Shown: piece after piece, positions 7,849 through 15,458 of the stretch
Numbering within the stretch: the stretch's first letter is position 1
Layout of the letters: each line of letters starts with the position of its first letter
NCBI RefSeq assembly: GCF_036026595.1
Contig: NZ_JARZFX010000005.1
Location: 186,001-250,000, forward strand
Length of the DNA: 64,000 bases
Direction: 5' to 3'
DNA from: Virgibacillus_P tibetensis
Lineage (GTDB): Bacteria > Bacillota > Bacilli > Bacillales > Amphibacillaceae
Position numbers and translations under genes: made by a program
Notes under the pieces: model-generated
Database searches by the model: none
Told to the model about the DNA's origin: nothing
The model's input: the letters and a program-made list of their open reading frames with translations, nothing else

Positions 7849-8598
7849 ATGCAAGATAAAATTAAAGTTTTACTGTTTGATTTAACTGAAGATAATTTGA
7901 TTGTCCATCAAGCAATTAATTCAAATATAATTTCTGGAAGAAATATTTTAAAAGATAGCATACAATTTAAAAACGGTGAATTTAGTGATACTCCCTTTGT
8001 TAAGTTAATTGAAATAGAATATGAATCTGCTATTAATAATACCGTGAAAGATGTCCAAATGAGTAAAATTCTTGGGATAGATGAAAGTAATCTTTGTTTC
8101 TATCATTTTTATTATCATACTTACAAAAGATTTCGTTCATTTACAAGAAAAGAATTAAGTTCGGGGTATCCTGGAGAATTTATCATTCTCACAAATAAAG
8201 CAATGTTTGAAAAAGCTAATTCAATCCCGATCTTTGAGATACGTTTTAAAAAAAACGAGAAATGGTCTTCTTGGCAAGCAATAGCCGGGAAATTTATTGT
8301 TGCTCAGAACTATATATTTGGTCCTGGAGGAGTAGCGGAGGTTTATAGTTCAATGACTGAAAAGGTAATAGAAACTTTTGGTCAAGATTTTCAAATTCGA
8401 TATGGTGGACGTAGTGTATCAGAATTAGGGATGATAAATTCGCTTCATAGAATTATTAATGATCCATTTCATAGCGATATTAGAAAAATTATTGATCCAT
8501 TTACCTTTCAGATCCTATTAGATTCCCAACTAATTCAAGAACTTTCAAGTGAAAAAAGCATTGAAGTTTGGAGGAATTTTGAAGAGCGTTATTGTTGA
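7849..8598 (+). CDS. hypothetical protein, second gene of the repeat-bracketed pair
   Basis: A 249-residue soluble protein; ATG 7849 has AAAGGAG about eight bases upstream. The family is not recognised. The N-terminal 60 residues look alpha/beta (KIKVLLFDLTEDNLIVHQAI). A central aromatic and basic stretch (YHFYYHTYKRFRSF at about 85-100) and a Gly-rich loop (FGPGGVAEVY near 157-166) are the notable features. It follows the first gene after 184 bp that hold no other frame, so a second promoter is possible. Its stop codon is only 16 bp before repeat cluster 2. Function is unknown; it may be the partner of the upstream gene. Confidence 0.6.
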   Translation: MQDKIKVLLFDLTEDNLIVHQAINSNIISGRNILKDSIQFKNGEFSDTPFVKLIEIEYESAINNTVKDVQMSKILGIDESNLCFYHFYYHTYKRFRSFTRKELSSGYPGEFIILTNKAMFEKANSIPIFEIRFKKNEKWSSWQAIAGKFIVAQNYIFGPGGVAEVYSSMTEKVIETFGQDFQIRYGGRSVSELGMINSLHRIINDPFHSDIRKIIDPFTFQILLDSQLIQELSSEKSIEVWRNFEERYC

Positions 8599-8614
8599 AC
8601 TTAAAGCTATAAAA

Positions 8615-8766
8615 GGACAAGAAAGTCCGAACTACTTGAATGTGAGACAAGAAACTCTAAACTACTTTTACAATTACTTGCTCAAACCCTGCAGGTTAAA
8701 GGAACCTTATAACAATAAGGCAGTAGTTTAGACTTTCTTGTCCTAACAGTTTAGACTTTCACGTCT
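8615..8766. repeat. 20-bp motif cluster 2 (four copies, two in each direction)
   Basis: Copies lie at 8615-8634 and 8644-8664 (plus) and at 8724-8743 and 8747-8766 (minus). The copies at 8615 and 8724 are inverted and match at 18 of 20 positions, so a long stem with a loop of about 90 bases is possible. The first two copies are the close counterpart of 6405-6453 in cluster 1. Confidence 0.8.
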
Positions 8767-8817
8767 TTGTACAAATGTCATTTCAATACCAGTTGATATA
8801 AAATTCATGCAATAACT

Positions 8818-9270
8818 TCATCTTTTACACCGCCGGAACAACCTAAACAAGCCAAATGGCCCATCCTGTAAATGCTGCAATTCCATTATGATCCTCTCAT
8901 TTTTCTCCCGTAGTTTCCTTGTATGATGAGATTCCGGTACCTTGGGTATTTTTACATTCGCCCTCCTATATTTTGGCTTTGACTTTTTAACTCTTTGATT
9001 TTCCTTATCTATTGTATTAATTGTCTTTTGCTGATCTAAACTTAACCACTTTTCTCCTTCCTTTTCTGATTCATCCGGTGTAATTGACTTAAACTTTGAA
9101 ACCATTCTGGAATGGATTTTCTTAATCTGCTCTGGAGACAAGCCAACCTCCTTGCATGCTAAGAGCATATAACCCAGAGCTTGTTTCTCATCCATCGTAT
9201 TAGCGTTTCCTTTTGCGGGTGATGTTTCTCCATCATGTGATTGATTTTTAAAATTTAAAGAGTCAGTCAT
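8818..9270 (-). CDS. hypothetical basic protein, 150 aa
   Basis: ATG 9270 has AAAGGAG nine bases upstream. Residues about 27-60 (DEKQALGYMLLACKEVGLSP and QIKKIHSRMVSKF) look like a compact helical domain of a type seen in small Bacillus phage or plasmid proteins. The middle and C-terminus are Lys/Arg-rich, ending LFRLFRRCKR, which would suit nucleic-acid or membrane-surface contact. No enzyme motif is present and the function is unknown. It stands alone between repeat cluster 2 and the DUF1385-like gene. Confidence 0.6.
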   Translation of the reverse strand: MTDSLNFKNQSHDGETSPAKGNANTMDEKQALGYMLLACKEVGLSPEQIKKIHSRMVSKFKSITPDESEKEGEKWLSLDQQKTINTIDKENQRVKKSKPKYRRANVKIPKVPESHHTRKLREKNERIIMELQHLQDGPFGLFRLFRRCKR

Positions 9271-9407
9271 TTACAATCATTCTCCTTTATTAAATTTATA
9301 TTTTATATACCTACAAAATCTCCTTAATAAAACCTTGGAAAATCGTTCTGTCATTTAGATCAAGTAGCTAACAGGAAGATTACATTTGATTTAAAAGCTA
9401 AGAATTT

Positions 9408-10193
9408 TTAATTGGTTTTATTCGCCAATTCTTTCTCTTCAAGTTTTGTAAGTGCCTCTATTGCCACCAATAAATGTTGTTTTTCGGGTTTTGAGGTAAA
9501 AAGAAGATACTGTGCAGCCTTTCCAATGATCAATACTAAACTCCAAATTAACTTTGGTTCCTTCTTCCATATCTCATAACCAATACTCCATGAAACCAGA
9601 AACACCCAAAGACCGTGACCATACAATATAAATAGAATAAAATAACTGATAAAAACAGACATTACTAGATTTGTGCCACAGTCCTTATGTACTCTTGATT
9701 GTCTTTTTACGTGTTCTAATGTTAAATCGAGACCTTTCTCGTAGGTGCTGTCAACCATATGCTCTGCTGCGTGATACTTTCCAATCGGAGTCAGTTTTAT
9801 GATTAAACCAACTATAACAAGAATGCTACATAATATAACCAGGCCATTAATCGGAATCGGATGTGAAAGGTCAAAATTTGATTTTCCACCGATTATAAAT
9901 CTTATCAAAAACAACGCAATTGTCATGAATAAAAATCTTTTCCAATATTCAATTACCATATCAAGTAATATAGAAAAGGATCGAATAAAGGGTATCTTGG
10001 AAAGAATCTTAGTTATTTTTAAATTTTCCTTCCTCTGATCCACTTCTGTTGTGATTTCTCCACCCTTGAATCGGGCTACTGAATGGTATCTATCCCCCGT
10101 AAAACTTACCGAATTAAATCCCGCTCTTCCTCCATATATTTTCAAACCAATCTCTCCTATTACGATGTATTTTTTAGGTAAACATCTTTCCAT
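9408..10193 (-). CDS. DUF1385 (YqhQ-like) membrane protein, diverged
   Basis: A 261-residue protein. The early motif IYGGRAGFNSVSFTGDRYHS and the later GKYHAAEHMVDSTYEKG with VHKDCGTNLV correspond to the YGG...GV, YHGAEH and H-x-RCGT blocks that I associate with DUF1385/YqhQ. About four membrane segments are visible (near residues 85-105, 115-135, 172-192 and 195-220). The biochemical role of the family is not established. A housekeeping yqhQ normally lies elsewhere, so this looks like an extra, diverged copy in the accessory region. The start at 10193 has only a weak ribosome binding site and a shorter start is possible. Confidence 0.65.
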   Translation of the reverse strand: MERCLPKKYIVIGEIGLKIYGGRAGFNSVSFTGDRYHSVARFKGGEITTEVDQRKENLKITKILSKIPFIRSFSILLDMVIEYWKRFLFMTIALFLIRFIIGGKSNFDLSHPIPINGLVILCSILVIVGLIIKLTPIGKYHAAEHMVDSTYEKGLDLTLEHVKRQSRVHKDCGTNLVMSVFISYFILFILYGHGLWVFLVSWSIGYEIWKKEPKLIWSLVLIIGKAAQYLLFTSKPEKQHLLVAIEALTKLEEKELANKTN

Positions 10194-10355
10194 TGACTAT
10201 AAACACTGGTAACAATTAAAAAACTCGTCCCCTAGTTGGAAACGAGTTTTAAAAAATCTATTCTACTTTCTAAATAAAAATGCTTTCGGTTCATTTTGAT
10301 CACCATTCGTCCGATTTATTATTATCTTGAATTACAAATTAGCTCCAACCAAAAA

Positions 10356-10571
10356 TCAAACTTCGTCTTTTTGAGCTGAAACTAAAATGCTTAATCCATT
10401 TTTTTCTCCATAATCCCACATTTTGACCCATGGATATGTGTTAGCTGGTAGGTAAAAGATACGTTCTTCCAGTGGTTTTATTGCTGGCATATCACATTTA
10501 ACTCCGTGTGATTCTGTTGCAGGATGAATGCTTATCTCTCTTCCTGTGTCATTGTAATAGACAAACTTCAT
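10356..10571 (-). CDS. small conserved hypothetical protein, 71 aa
   Basis: ATG 10571 is preceded by AAGGAGAACGACAA, a strong site. The product is compact and beta-rich: VYYNDTGREISIHPATE, then YPWVKMWDYG, then LSILVS. It looks like a complete small domain, and I recall similar proteins scattered among Bacillaceae. The function is not known and there is no membrane segment. It is monocistronic. Confidence 0.6.
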   Translation of the reverse strand: MKFVYYNDTGREISIHPATESHGVKCDMPAIKPLEERIFYLPANTYPWVKMWDYGEKNGLSILVSAQKDEV

Positions 10572-10767
10572 TTGTCGTTCTCCTTTAAAGGATTTTTAAA
10601 GTAAATTGATGATTTTAATTTGAATCCTAAACGAAAATTAATCTTCTTGTATATTTTAGCATATATTCCTAATATTTATATCTAAGCTCATACTTAATAA
10701 TGCCATTTTAAAAGTGTTCACCATAACGGTGGAATCTTAAAAGATAAAAGACTAGAAAAGTAAGGAG

Positions 10768-10866
10768 ATGCTATTGGAAACACATTAAATTTACGATTTA
10801 TACAGTGAGGATAATAACAGTATTGATAAAAGAGTAAAATGGTTAAGTAAAACCCTTACTGGATAA
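10768..10866 (+). pseudogene. short decayed frame with in-frame stop
   Basis: AAGGAG leads into ATG 10768. Six codons later TAA (10786-10788) interrupts the frame, which continues in register for 25 more codons with natural-looking composition (YDLYSEDNNSIDKRVKWLSK) to TAA at 10864. It may be the stub of a larger gene that has lost its 3' part. Evidence is weak. Confidence 0.3.
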
Positions 10867-10914
10867 AAGTATGGAGTAGTATTATTAAATAAAAAGGACC
10901 GAATCAATAGTGTA

Positions 10915-11070
10915 TTTAGCCTGAACTTGTATTGATTTGGTATTGAAAATTCCTACTTGATGATTATTGAAAACCATCAAACTACATATTGCTTGCTCGC
11001 TGCTCTCCCTCAATTCTTTAATTTGGGTACCAACTATTTAGCAGTAAATACCGAATTTTAGCAGAGGGAA
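10915..11070 (+). repeat. iteron-like repeat block, left copy
   Basis: It contains TGTATTGATTTGG and TATTGAAAATTCC words, then CTCGCTGCTCTCCCTC, then ACTATTTAGCAGTA and ATTTTAGCAG with their GCA cores 20 bp apart. The same order recurs at 13430-13646. About 20-bp spacing of GCA-containing words is what plasmid-origin iterons look like. Confidence 0.5.
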
Positions 11071-11177
11071 GAAGAAAATAACAGGAAGATATTAGTATTA
11101 AAGTTATCTAGTTAGCTCTTTTTCGAATAAATTCCGATTAGCGGGCTTCTTTAAGGATAATCTTGAAATACTTCATC

Positions 11178-11345
11178 GGAATTCGCCAATGACCTCATTT
11201 ATTTGATAAGACCCGAAATATTTCCCATTTTTACACCAACGTCGAATCGTCTGTTCAGAACTCCAGTGATTTCTGCCACTACTTTATTGATATAAACCTT
11301 AGTATGATCACCATTGGTAAATTCTACTTTCCCCTCTTTTATCAA
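11178..11345 (-). pseudogene. excisionase-type HTH gene, frameshifted
   Basis: A perfect AAGGAGG lies three to four bases upstream of a TTG at 11345. The frame encodes VYINKVVAEITGV and then goes out of register. One missing T near 11260 (GTTCTGAACAG where GTTTCTGAACAG is expected) would restore SEQTIRRWCKNGKYFG and SYQINEVIGEFR, a MerR/excisionase-like HTH with wing, as in the gene at 3422-3697. A second break near 11176 separates the likely tail MKYFKIILKEAR. It lies just downstream of the nuclease gene on the same strand. Confidence 0.65.
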
Positions 11346-11393
11346 ATTAACCTCCTTCTCTTATTATAGTCGATTTAAGATTGGGTAGATAAA

Positions 11394-12662
11394 TTATTTT
11401 TTGCATTTCTTAACAGTTTTCTTTTGGGAGTCTCTAACCACAAAATGCTTATATAGATCACTCAACAGTGAAAGTTTTCCCAGAAAATGCTCTTTTCTCT
11501 GTCTATTTTTTATCATCTCAACATATTTATACACATGAACAATCTCAACATTAACAGGCAGCAATTCAGCATTCAATTCCTTGGTGTTTTCTAAATACAC
11601 ATAAACAACTTTCTTTGCCGTCTCTGCATATCGACCATCCAGGATATCATCATAAACAGCTCTTGTTGAAATTTTTGCATCGTACCAAGTTCCATCCTTT
11701 TTACTAAAAAAATCAGGTTTAAGTCCATTGATTGATTCAATATTATCCCGAATACCTAGTCTCAATATATTGAAAATATCTGAGACAACCTTTTGAAAAT
11801 GATGTCCTAAAATTTGACTATAAATTAAATTACTAATTAGAATTTTCGGGATGCTATTATCCTTCGTTACTTTAAATCCTACTAACTCCATCCCTCGTTG
11901 TAAATTACCATTCCCTCTTTCCAGTAAATATTTATACAGGGCTTGATCTTTCCTTACGTATTTTGCCTTGTATAAAGAAATTCCCTTAATAAACAGATTT
12001 ATTAATCCTTGCCTAGCATCATCATCTGTTTTATATTTCTTTTCTCTTCGTACTAGTTTATAATCCAACCCACAAATCTTACATAGTTCTTCAACAGTTA
12101 TTTCCTTACTACGCATTAATGCCTTATAAAAAGACTCATGATTATTGCTTAATGCCGTTAAATTGACCGGCTCCCCAATTTTTATTAAGTGCAACATAAA
12201 CTCTATTAAACGGGCACGATTCCAGTATGCTGGTTCTCTTTTTATCGCTTCATAATCAAGATTGAATAACGCATACAATTCAGACCACGTTATTTCTTTG
12301 GAGTTGTCCATTCCTCTACAAAAATGGTTATATTCTTTAACTAAATCCCTTCGCTTTAGTCCTTTATTATTTGGTAGAATTTCATTAGCAAAGTATTGGA
12401 TTAACTTTTCTCGAACCCAATATTTTTCATTACCAATTTTCCTTTGATTCTTATGAATCTCATCAAAGTTTAATCCAATAATAGCAAATAATTCAGACCA
12501 TGTTATTTCATTAGATCTTTGTATGGCTAAATAAAACTTATTGGAATAACTCATAATATTCGATTTCGTTAAAGGGTCAACATTTGGTACAATTTCCTTT
12601 TTGAAATGGTCTATTGTAATTTCTATATTCCACCTTATTCTTTTTCCTTCCTTTTCCTTCAT
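11394..12662 (-). CDS. PD-(D/E)XK-like nuclease with modular N-terminal repeats
   Basis: ATG 12662 is chosen because AAGGAG lies eight bases upstream; the frame runs on to 12695. The 422-residue product has three clear repeats and one weak one, about 60-70 residues apart. Each ends in a block like ITWSELFAIIGLNFDEI (about 53, 124, 188 and weakly 253), with LI-aromatic helices between blocks. The C-terminal domain (about 285-365) has GHHFQKVVSDIFNIL, then KPDFF (316-317 PD), then WYDAKIS (328-330 DAK) and KKVVYVYLE. This is the order of a PD-(D/E)XK nuclease, except that Q replaces the usual helix Glu. I infer a sequence-directed DNA endonuclease (homing- or restriction-like) in which the repeats read DNA. 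No methyltransferase is nearby. Confidence 0.6.
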   Translation of the reverse strand: MKEKEGKRIRWNIEITIDHFKKEIVPNVDPLTKSNIMSYSNKFYLAIQRSNEITWSELFAIIGLNFDEIHKNQRKIGNEKYWVREKLIQYFANEILPNNKGLKRRDLVKEYNHFCRGMDNSKEITWSELYALFNLDYEAIKREPAYWNRARLIEFMLHLIKIGEPVNLTALSNNHESFYKALMRSKEITVEELCKICGLDYKLVRREKKYKTDDDARQGLINLFIKGISLYKAKYVRKDQALYKYLLERGNGNLQRGMELVGFKVTKDNSIPKILISNLIYSQILGHHFQKVVSDIFNILRLGIRDNIESINGLKPDFFSKKDGTWYDAKISTRAVYDDILDGRYAETAKKVVYVYLENTKELNAELLPVNVEIVHVYKYVEMIKNRQRKEHFLGKLSLLSDLYKHFVVRDSQKKTVKKCKK

Positions 12663-13683
12663 CCCAAACACTCCTTTCCTTATCCTCCTTATCATTGAGG
12701 ATTCTTAAATATAGGGATTACTCACCTTAATCTTTACTTTTACTCAAATGCCTTTTCAACTTTGACATATTTTCAAAACATCCTCAAATATATTTTAAAC
12801 AATTCTTTGTGGTTTAATGAATCTCCAAAATAATCCTTTTATGAAGTTTTCAGGTATTTACTTGGTATTGTTTCACATAGTTCTAAAAGTGGTTTCTTAG
12901 GAATCACTCCTACTTTTTGAAGATATTTAAACAACTTTTATTATTAATTCCACACCTATAATAGGGACATATTGATTTCTTACTTTAATAATTGGAAAAT
13001 CACTATCTGTTGATAACTTTATTAATTTTATATTTCCAATGTCCTTATCAAAACAATTGAGTGGTGTCTATTATCAATAAAGGGAAATGACATAAGGGTA
13101 CCCCAACACATAAGCCATTATTTGGGGACCATACATTATAAGACTAATTTTTCACTTTGTAAGCCTCCATACTTTACCCTTCATCGGCTTTGTTTGTTCC
13201 TATGATAAACGCATTTTCTTCTTTTTATACTTTTTTTTAAAAAAACTCTACTATACTTGGGATACATCTCACTTATTTTGGATAAGATAATAAGTTACCA
13301 TTGACTATGGTCAATGGTAACATCTTGTTGTAACTACTAAAAAGAAAAAAAGAAAGGAAGAGTAGGATAGGTAACTGGAAAGGGATTGGAAACCGTCTGA
13401 ATTCACTATTAGGAAGGGATTGAATGGTTATTGGACGAGAAGAAAAACTGGATCCTGACATTGGATCCAGCCCAATATTGATATTGATTTCTGGTTAAAA
13501 TAAACGTTTGGTTTATGATTGATAAGCTATTGAATGGGCATTGGATAATACCCTATTTTCCCTCCTCGCTCTTCCTCTAAAGTCGAACTATTTAGCAGTA
13601 GGGAAAAATTTTTTGGCATGGAAACCGACTTTTTGGCAGTGAGATAGCAAGGAATAAAAAAGAGGACGTTATCGCCCTCTTTT
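12663..13683. other. about 1 kb without genes; right iteron-like repeat
   Basis: No convincing coding frame is present on either strand. The right copy of the iteron-like block (about 13430-13646) and a terminator (13656-13685) are the only structures recognised. Short frames in the 13.3-13.5 kb and 13.9-14.1 kb areas lack ribosome binding sites. Confidence 0.6.
13430..13646 (+). repeat. iteron-like repeat block, right copy
   Basis: TTGGA/TATTGAT words are followed by CTCGCTCTTCCTC and then ACTATTTAGCAGTA, ATTTTTTGGCA and ACTTTTTGGCAG. Their GCA cores are spaced 21 and 20 bp. It is colinear with 10915-11070. Similar TTGGA-rich DNA without the GCA words occurs at about 26555-26830. Confidence 0.5.
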
Positions 13684-13685
13684 TT
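13656..13685. terminator. bidirectional rho-independent terminator
   Basis: The perfect arms AAAAAAGAGG (13656-13665) and CCTCTTTTTT (13676-13685) surround a 10-base loop. It overlaps the stop codon of the small gene at 13684-13863 and would terminate it on the minus strand. Confidence 0.8.
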
Positions 13686-13863
13686 ATAAATCACACCAAA
13701 CTTCAAGTGCTAAATCAAAATCATATACCTCGTTAACTCTCTTATCGACCAACGAATCAGTTAACTCATCTTGATTTTCTAAATCCTCGATGTAATACTC
13801 ACGTTGCTCTTCTTCTCTCTCCCACATATAAATATTCTCTAGACACTTTTCTCTTACGTCCAT
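13684..13863 (-). CDS. small acidic hypothetical protein, 59 aa
   Basis: ATG 13863 is preceded by GGAGGTGTAGAAG, a strong site. The product is highly acidic and helical (MWEREEEQREYYIEDLENQD) and ends LALEVWCDL. A proper terminator follows immediately. Charge and size suit a DNA mimic, an anti-restriction protein or an antitoxin, but this is only a suggestion. Confidence 0.6.
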   Translation of the reverse strand: MDVREKCLENIYMWEREEEQREYYIEDLENQDELTDSLVDKRVNEVYDFDLALEVWCDL

Positions 13864-14119
13864 CTTCTACACCTCCCTCCATAACTACAATCGAACAAAG
13901 TTACGAAAAAGGGGTGTGATATTAAAAATATTTATCTTAGTTCTTCAAAACAATCATAGCGATGAATTATTTATATATGTACCTCTATCTTTCAGCTCTT
14001 CACTTTTACACATACCTGATGCAACACCGTATGCCGATTCTATTCCATCGGAAAACCATCTGGATAAGAACTGGATACAGACTGAGCCCTTATTGGACTA
14101 GGGATTGGAAGAATACGGA

Positions 14120-14611
14120 TTAAAAAAACGATTGGATTATGATTGGATACTTGCTACCACTTTTACTCACTTTTGAGTAAAAAAATCCGATGGTCTGCCG
14201 GAAAGAGTACCGGAAAACCTTCGGATCGGGAACCTTTATTTTATTGTGAGATAAACCATGTCTGTTTCTGATGTCATTCATGTTTTCAAGAAACTTTGCT
14301 ATTGCATTAACAGTTTGATTGATAGGTCGTTGATGTTCCTTAACATTTATGTTGAAACTTGGATGTTCTATCTTCAATCTTCCCCACATATCCTGAATCT
14401 TAACATTCTGTTCTTCAAATACGATATTTTGTTCATCACATAATTCTTTTAAATAACCATGTAAAGCTGTATGAACACGGTCAACAGCACTACTGTAAGA
14501 ATGATTTGAAATTAAGGTATCCGCCTGAAGCAATACCTCTTTTACAAACTCAAAATCATGCTTTAGGTTACTTTGGTCAATTATTTCTCCCCTTAACTCT
14601 GTATTTGGCAT
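14120..14611 (-). CDS. Abi_C / HEPN-like abortive-infection family protein
   Basis: A 163-residue product. Residues 35-125 match the pattern I associate with the Abi_C domain: SSAVDRVHTALHGYLKELCD, an extended helical middle, and NDIRNRHGLSHNK. The RN-x5-H signature is that of HEPN ribonucleases. Such domains act in abortive infection and toxin-antitoxin systems by cutting RNA. The start at 14611 has no clear ribosome binding site and the last 30 residues look unlike the family, so the gene may be shortened at one or both ends. It is the last gene of the 14-18 kb cassette-like run. Confidence 0.6.
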   Translation of the reverse strand: MPNTELRGEIIDQSNLKHDFEFVKEVLLQADTLISNHSYSSAVDRVHTALHGYLKELCDEQNIVFEEQNVKIQDMWGRLKIEHPSFNINVKEHQRPINQTVNAIAKFLENMNDIRNRHGLSHNKIKVPDPKVFRYSFRQTIGFFYSKVSKSGSKYPIIIQSFF

Positions 14612-14652
14612 TTAATTCATGTGTGGAATGGCAGTATATTTTCATATATAAA

Positions 14653-14684
14653 GAGCTTGAACATACTGCCCATGTATAAAATGG
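14653..14684 (-). repeat. palindromic intergenic element (upstream of the Abi_C-like gene)
   Basis: On the minus strand it reads ATGGGCAGTATGTTCAAGCT, the GGGCAG core plus the TTCAAG arm. It is the more diverged of two copies in this gap. Confidence 0.55.
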
Positions 14685-14710
14685 TGCATATTTAAGGTCT
14701 TTTGATCATG

Positions 14711-14750
14711 GAGCTTATTCAAGTAAAGCACCCGTTAGCAACAAAAGGTT
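14711..14750 (-). repeat. palindromic intergenic element
   Basis: On the minus strand it reads TTTGTTGCTAACGGGTGCTT followed by TACTTGAATAAGCTC. It is a well-preserved copy with core AACGGGTGC. Confidence 0.75.
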
Positions 14751-14857
14751 TAACGTTTAAATCCCATAACTAAGAATAAGAAAACTACCTACCCATAATA
14801 CAATATTTGAAGAGATTATAGCACTTTATTTCCTCTATAAAGGAGAATTTCTTTTGA

Positions 14858-15316
14858 TTAATTATCAAAAAGCATTAGATATGTAAAAAACTCAGGTGTT
14901 TCCTGATTAACATGAGAAGTGTCGATTCCACGTTCGATAATCAGATCAACCTTTAGTTCTTGGCAATTGGAGGTTATTTCATTTAACTGCGATTCGATAA
15001 TGACAATTATTCTTTCATCATCTGATGTAGCCTCTCTCATAAGATTATAGTAATGATCACTCTTTTCATTTCTTACTATCTCATACGGAACGAAATTTAA
15101 GTTATCCAGGTTAGGCTTTATGAGGCCGTTATTGTGTGCATTAATATAGTTAAGAGCTGTCATTTTCAAAAAAATCGCTTCGGATTCTGACAACCCTGTT
15201 TCAACAATATCTATTTTTTTTTGAAACGCAGAGATAACGTCATTAACTGATTGTAATGATCGAATTTCATGGAAATATTGATGCTTCAAATATGTTTTGT
15301 ACTCATTATGATCCAC
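14858..15316 (-). CDS. hypothetical protein, 152 aa
   Basis: GTG 15316 has GAGGTGA four to five bases upstream. The protein is soluble, mostly helical and acidic, with no recognised family. Visible features are an aromatic/His-rich N-terminus (YLKHQYFHEIR), a central LKMTALNYINAHNNG helix and a final EFFTYLMLFDN. Cassette-type elements lie on both sides (14711-14750 and 15373-15457), as for its neighbours. Function is unknown. Confidence 0.6.
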   Translation of the reverse strand: MDHNEYKTYLKHQYFHEIRSLQSVNDVISAFQKKIDIVETGLSESEAIFLKMTALNYINAHNNGLIKPNLDNLNFVPYEIVRNEKSDHYYNLMREATSDDERIIVIIESQLNEITSNCQELKVDLIIERGIDTSHVNQETPEFFTYLMLFDN

Positions 15317-15372
15317 ATAATCACCTCAACAAAAAGATATATCATAAGACATTGTAAAAATAATTGCTATTA

Positions 15373-15457
15373 AATTAAACTGCCCCGTTAGTACAATAAG
15401 TTCAACAAAAAAGGTGGTTAATCCTTCTTTAATTAACGCACCCGTTTGTTTAATAAC
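15373..15457 (-). repeat. two palindromic intergenic elements in one gap
   Basis: On the minus strand, directly after the nucleotidyltransferase stop codon, come TTAAACAAACGGGTGCGTTA and then, about 45 bases later, TTGTACTAACGGGGCAGTTT. The DNA between them forms an imperfect inverted repeat (GTTAATTAAAGAAGG against CCTTTTTTGTTGAAC). Confidence 0.75.
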
Positions 15458-15458
15458 A

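Larger units (their letters stand above)
10572..11177. other. gene-poor stretch with a decayed frame and iteron-like repeat
   Basis: It holds a short frame interrupted by a stop (10768-10866) and the left copy of a diverged repeat rich in TATTGATTTGG and TATTTAGCAG words (10915-11070). Nothing else coding is visible. Confidence 0.5.

Noticed and set aside
8549..8731. 60-aa plus-strand frame running from the second module gene into repeat cluster 2
   Set aside because: It overlaps the end of a real gene and then reads the noncoding repeats.
6313..8766. The 20-bp motif clusters as a CRISPR array
   Set aside because: Copies occur in both orientations, spacing is irregular, there are only four per cluster, and no cas gene is near.
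13273..13461. Short frames at 13273-13461 (minus) and 13916-14101 (plus)
   Set aside because: No ribosome binding sites; the first lies in repeat DNA and both have unnatural composition.
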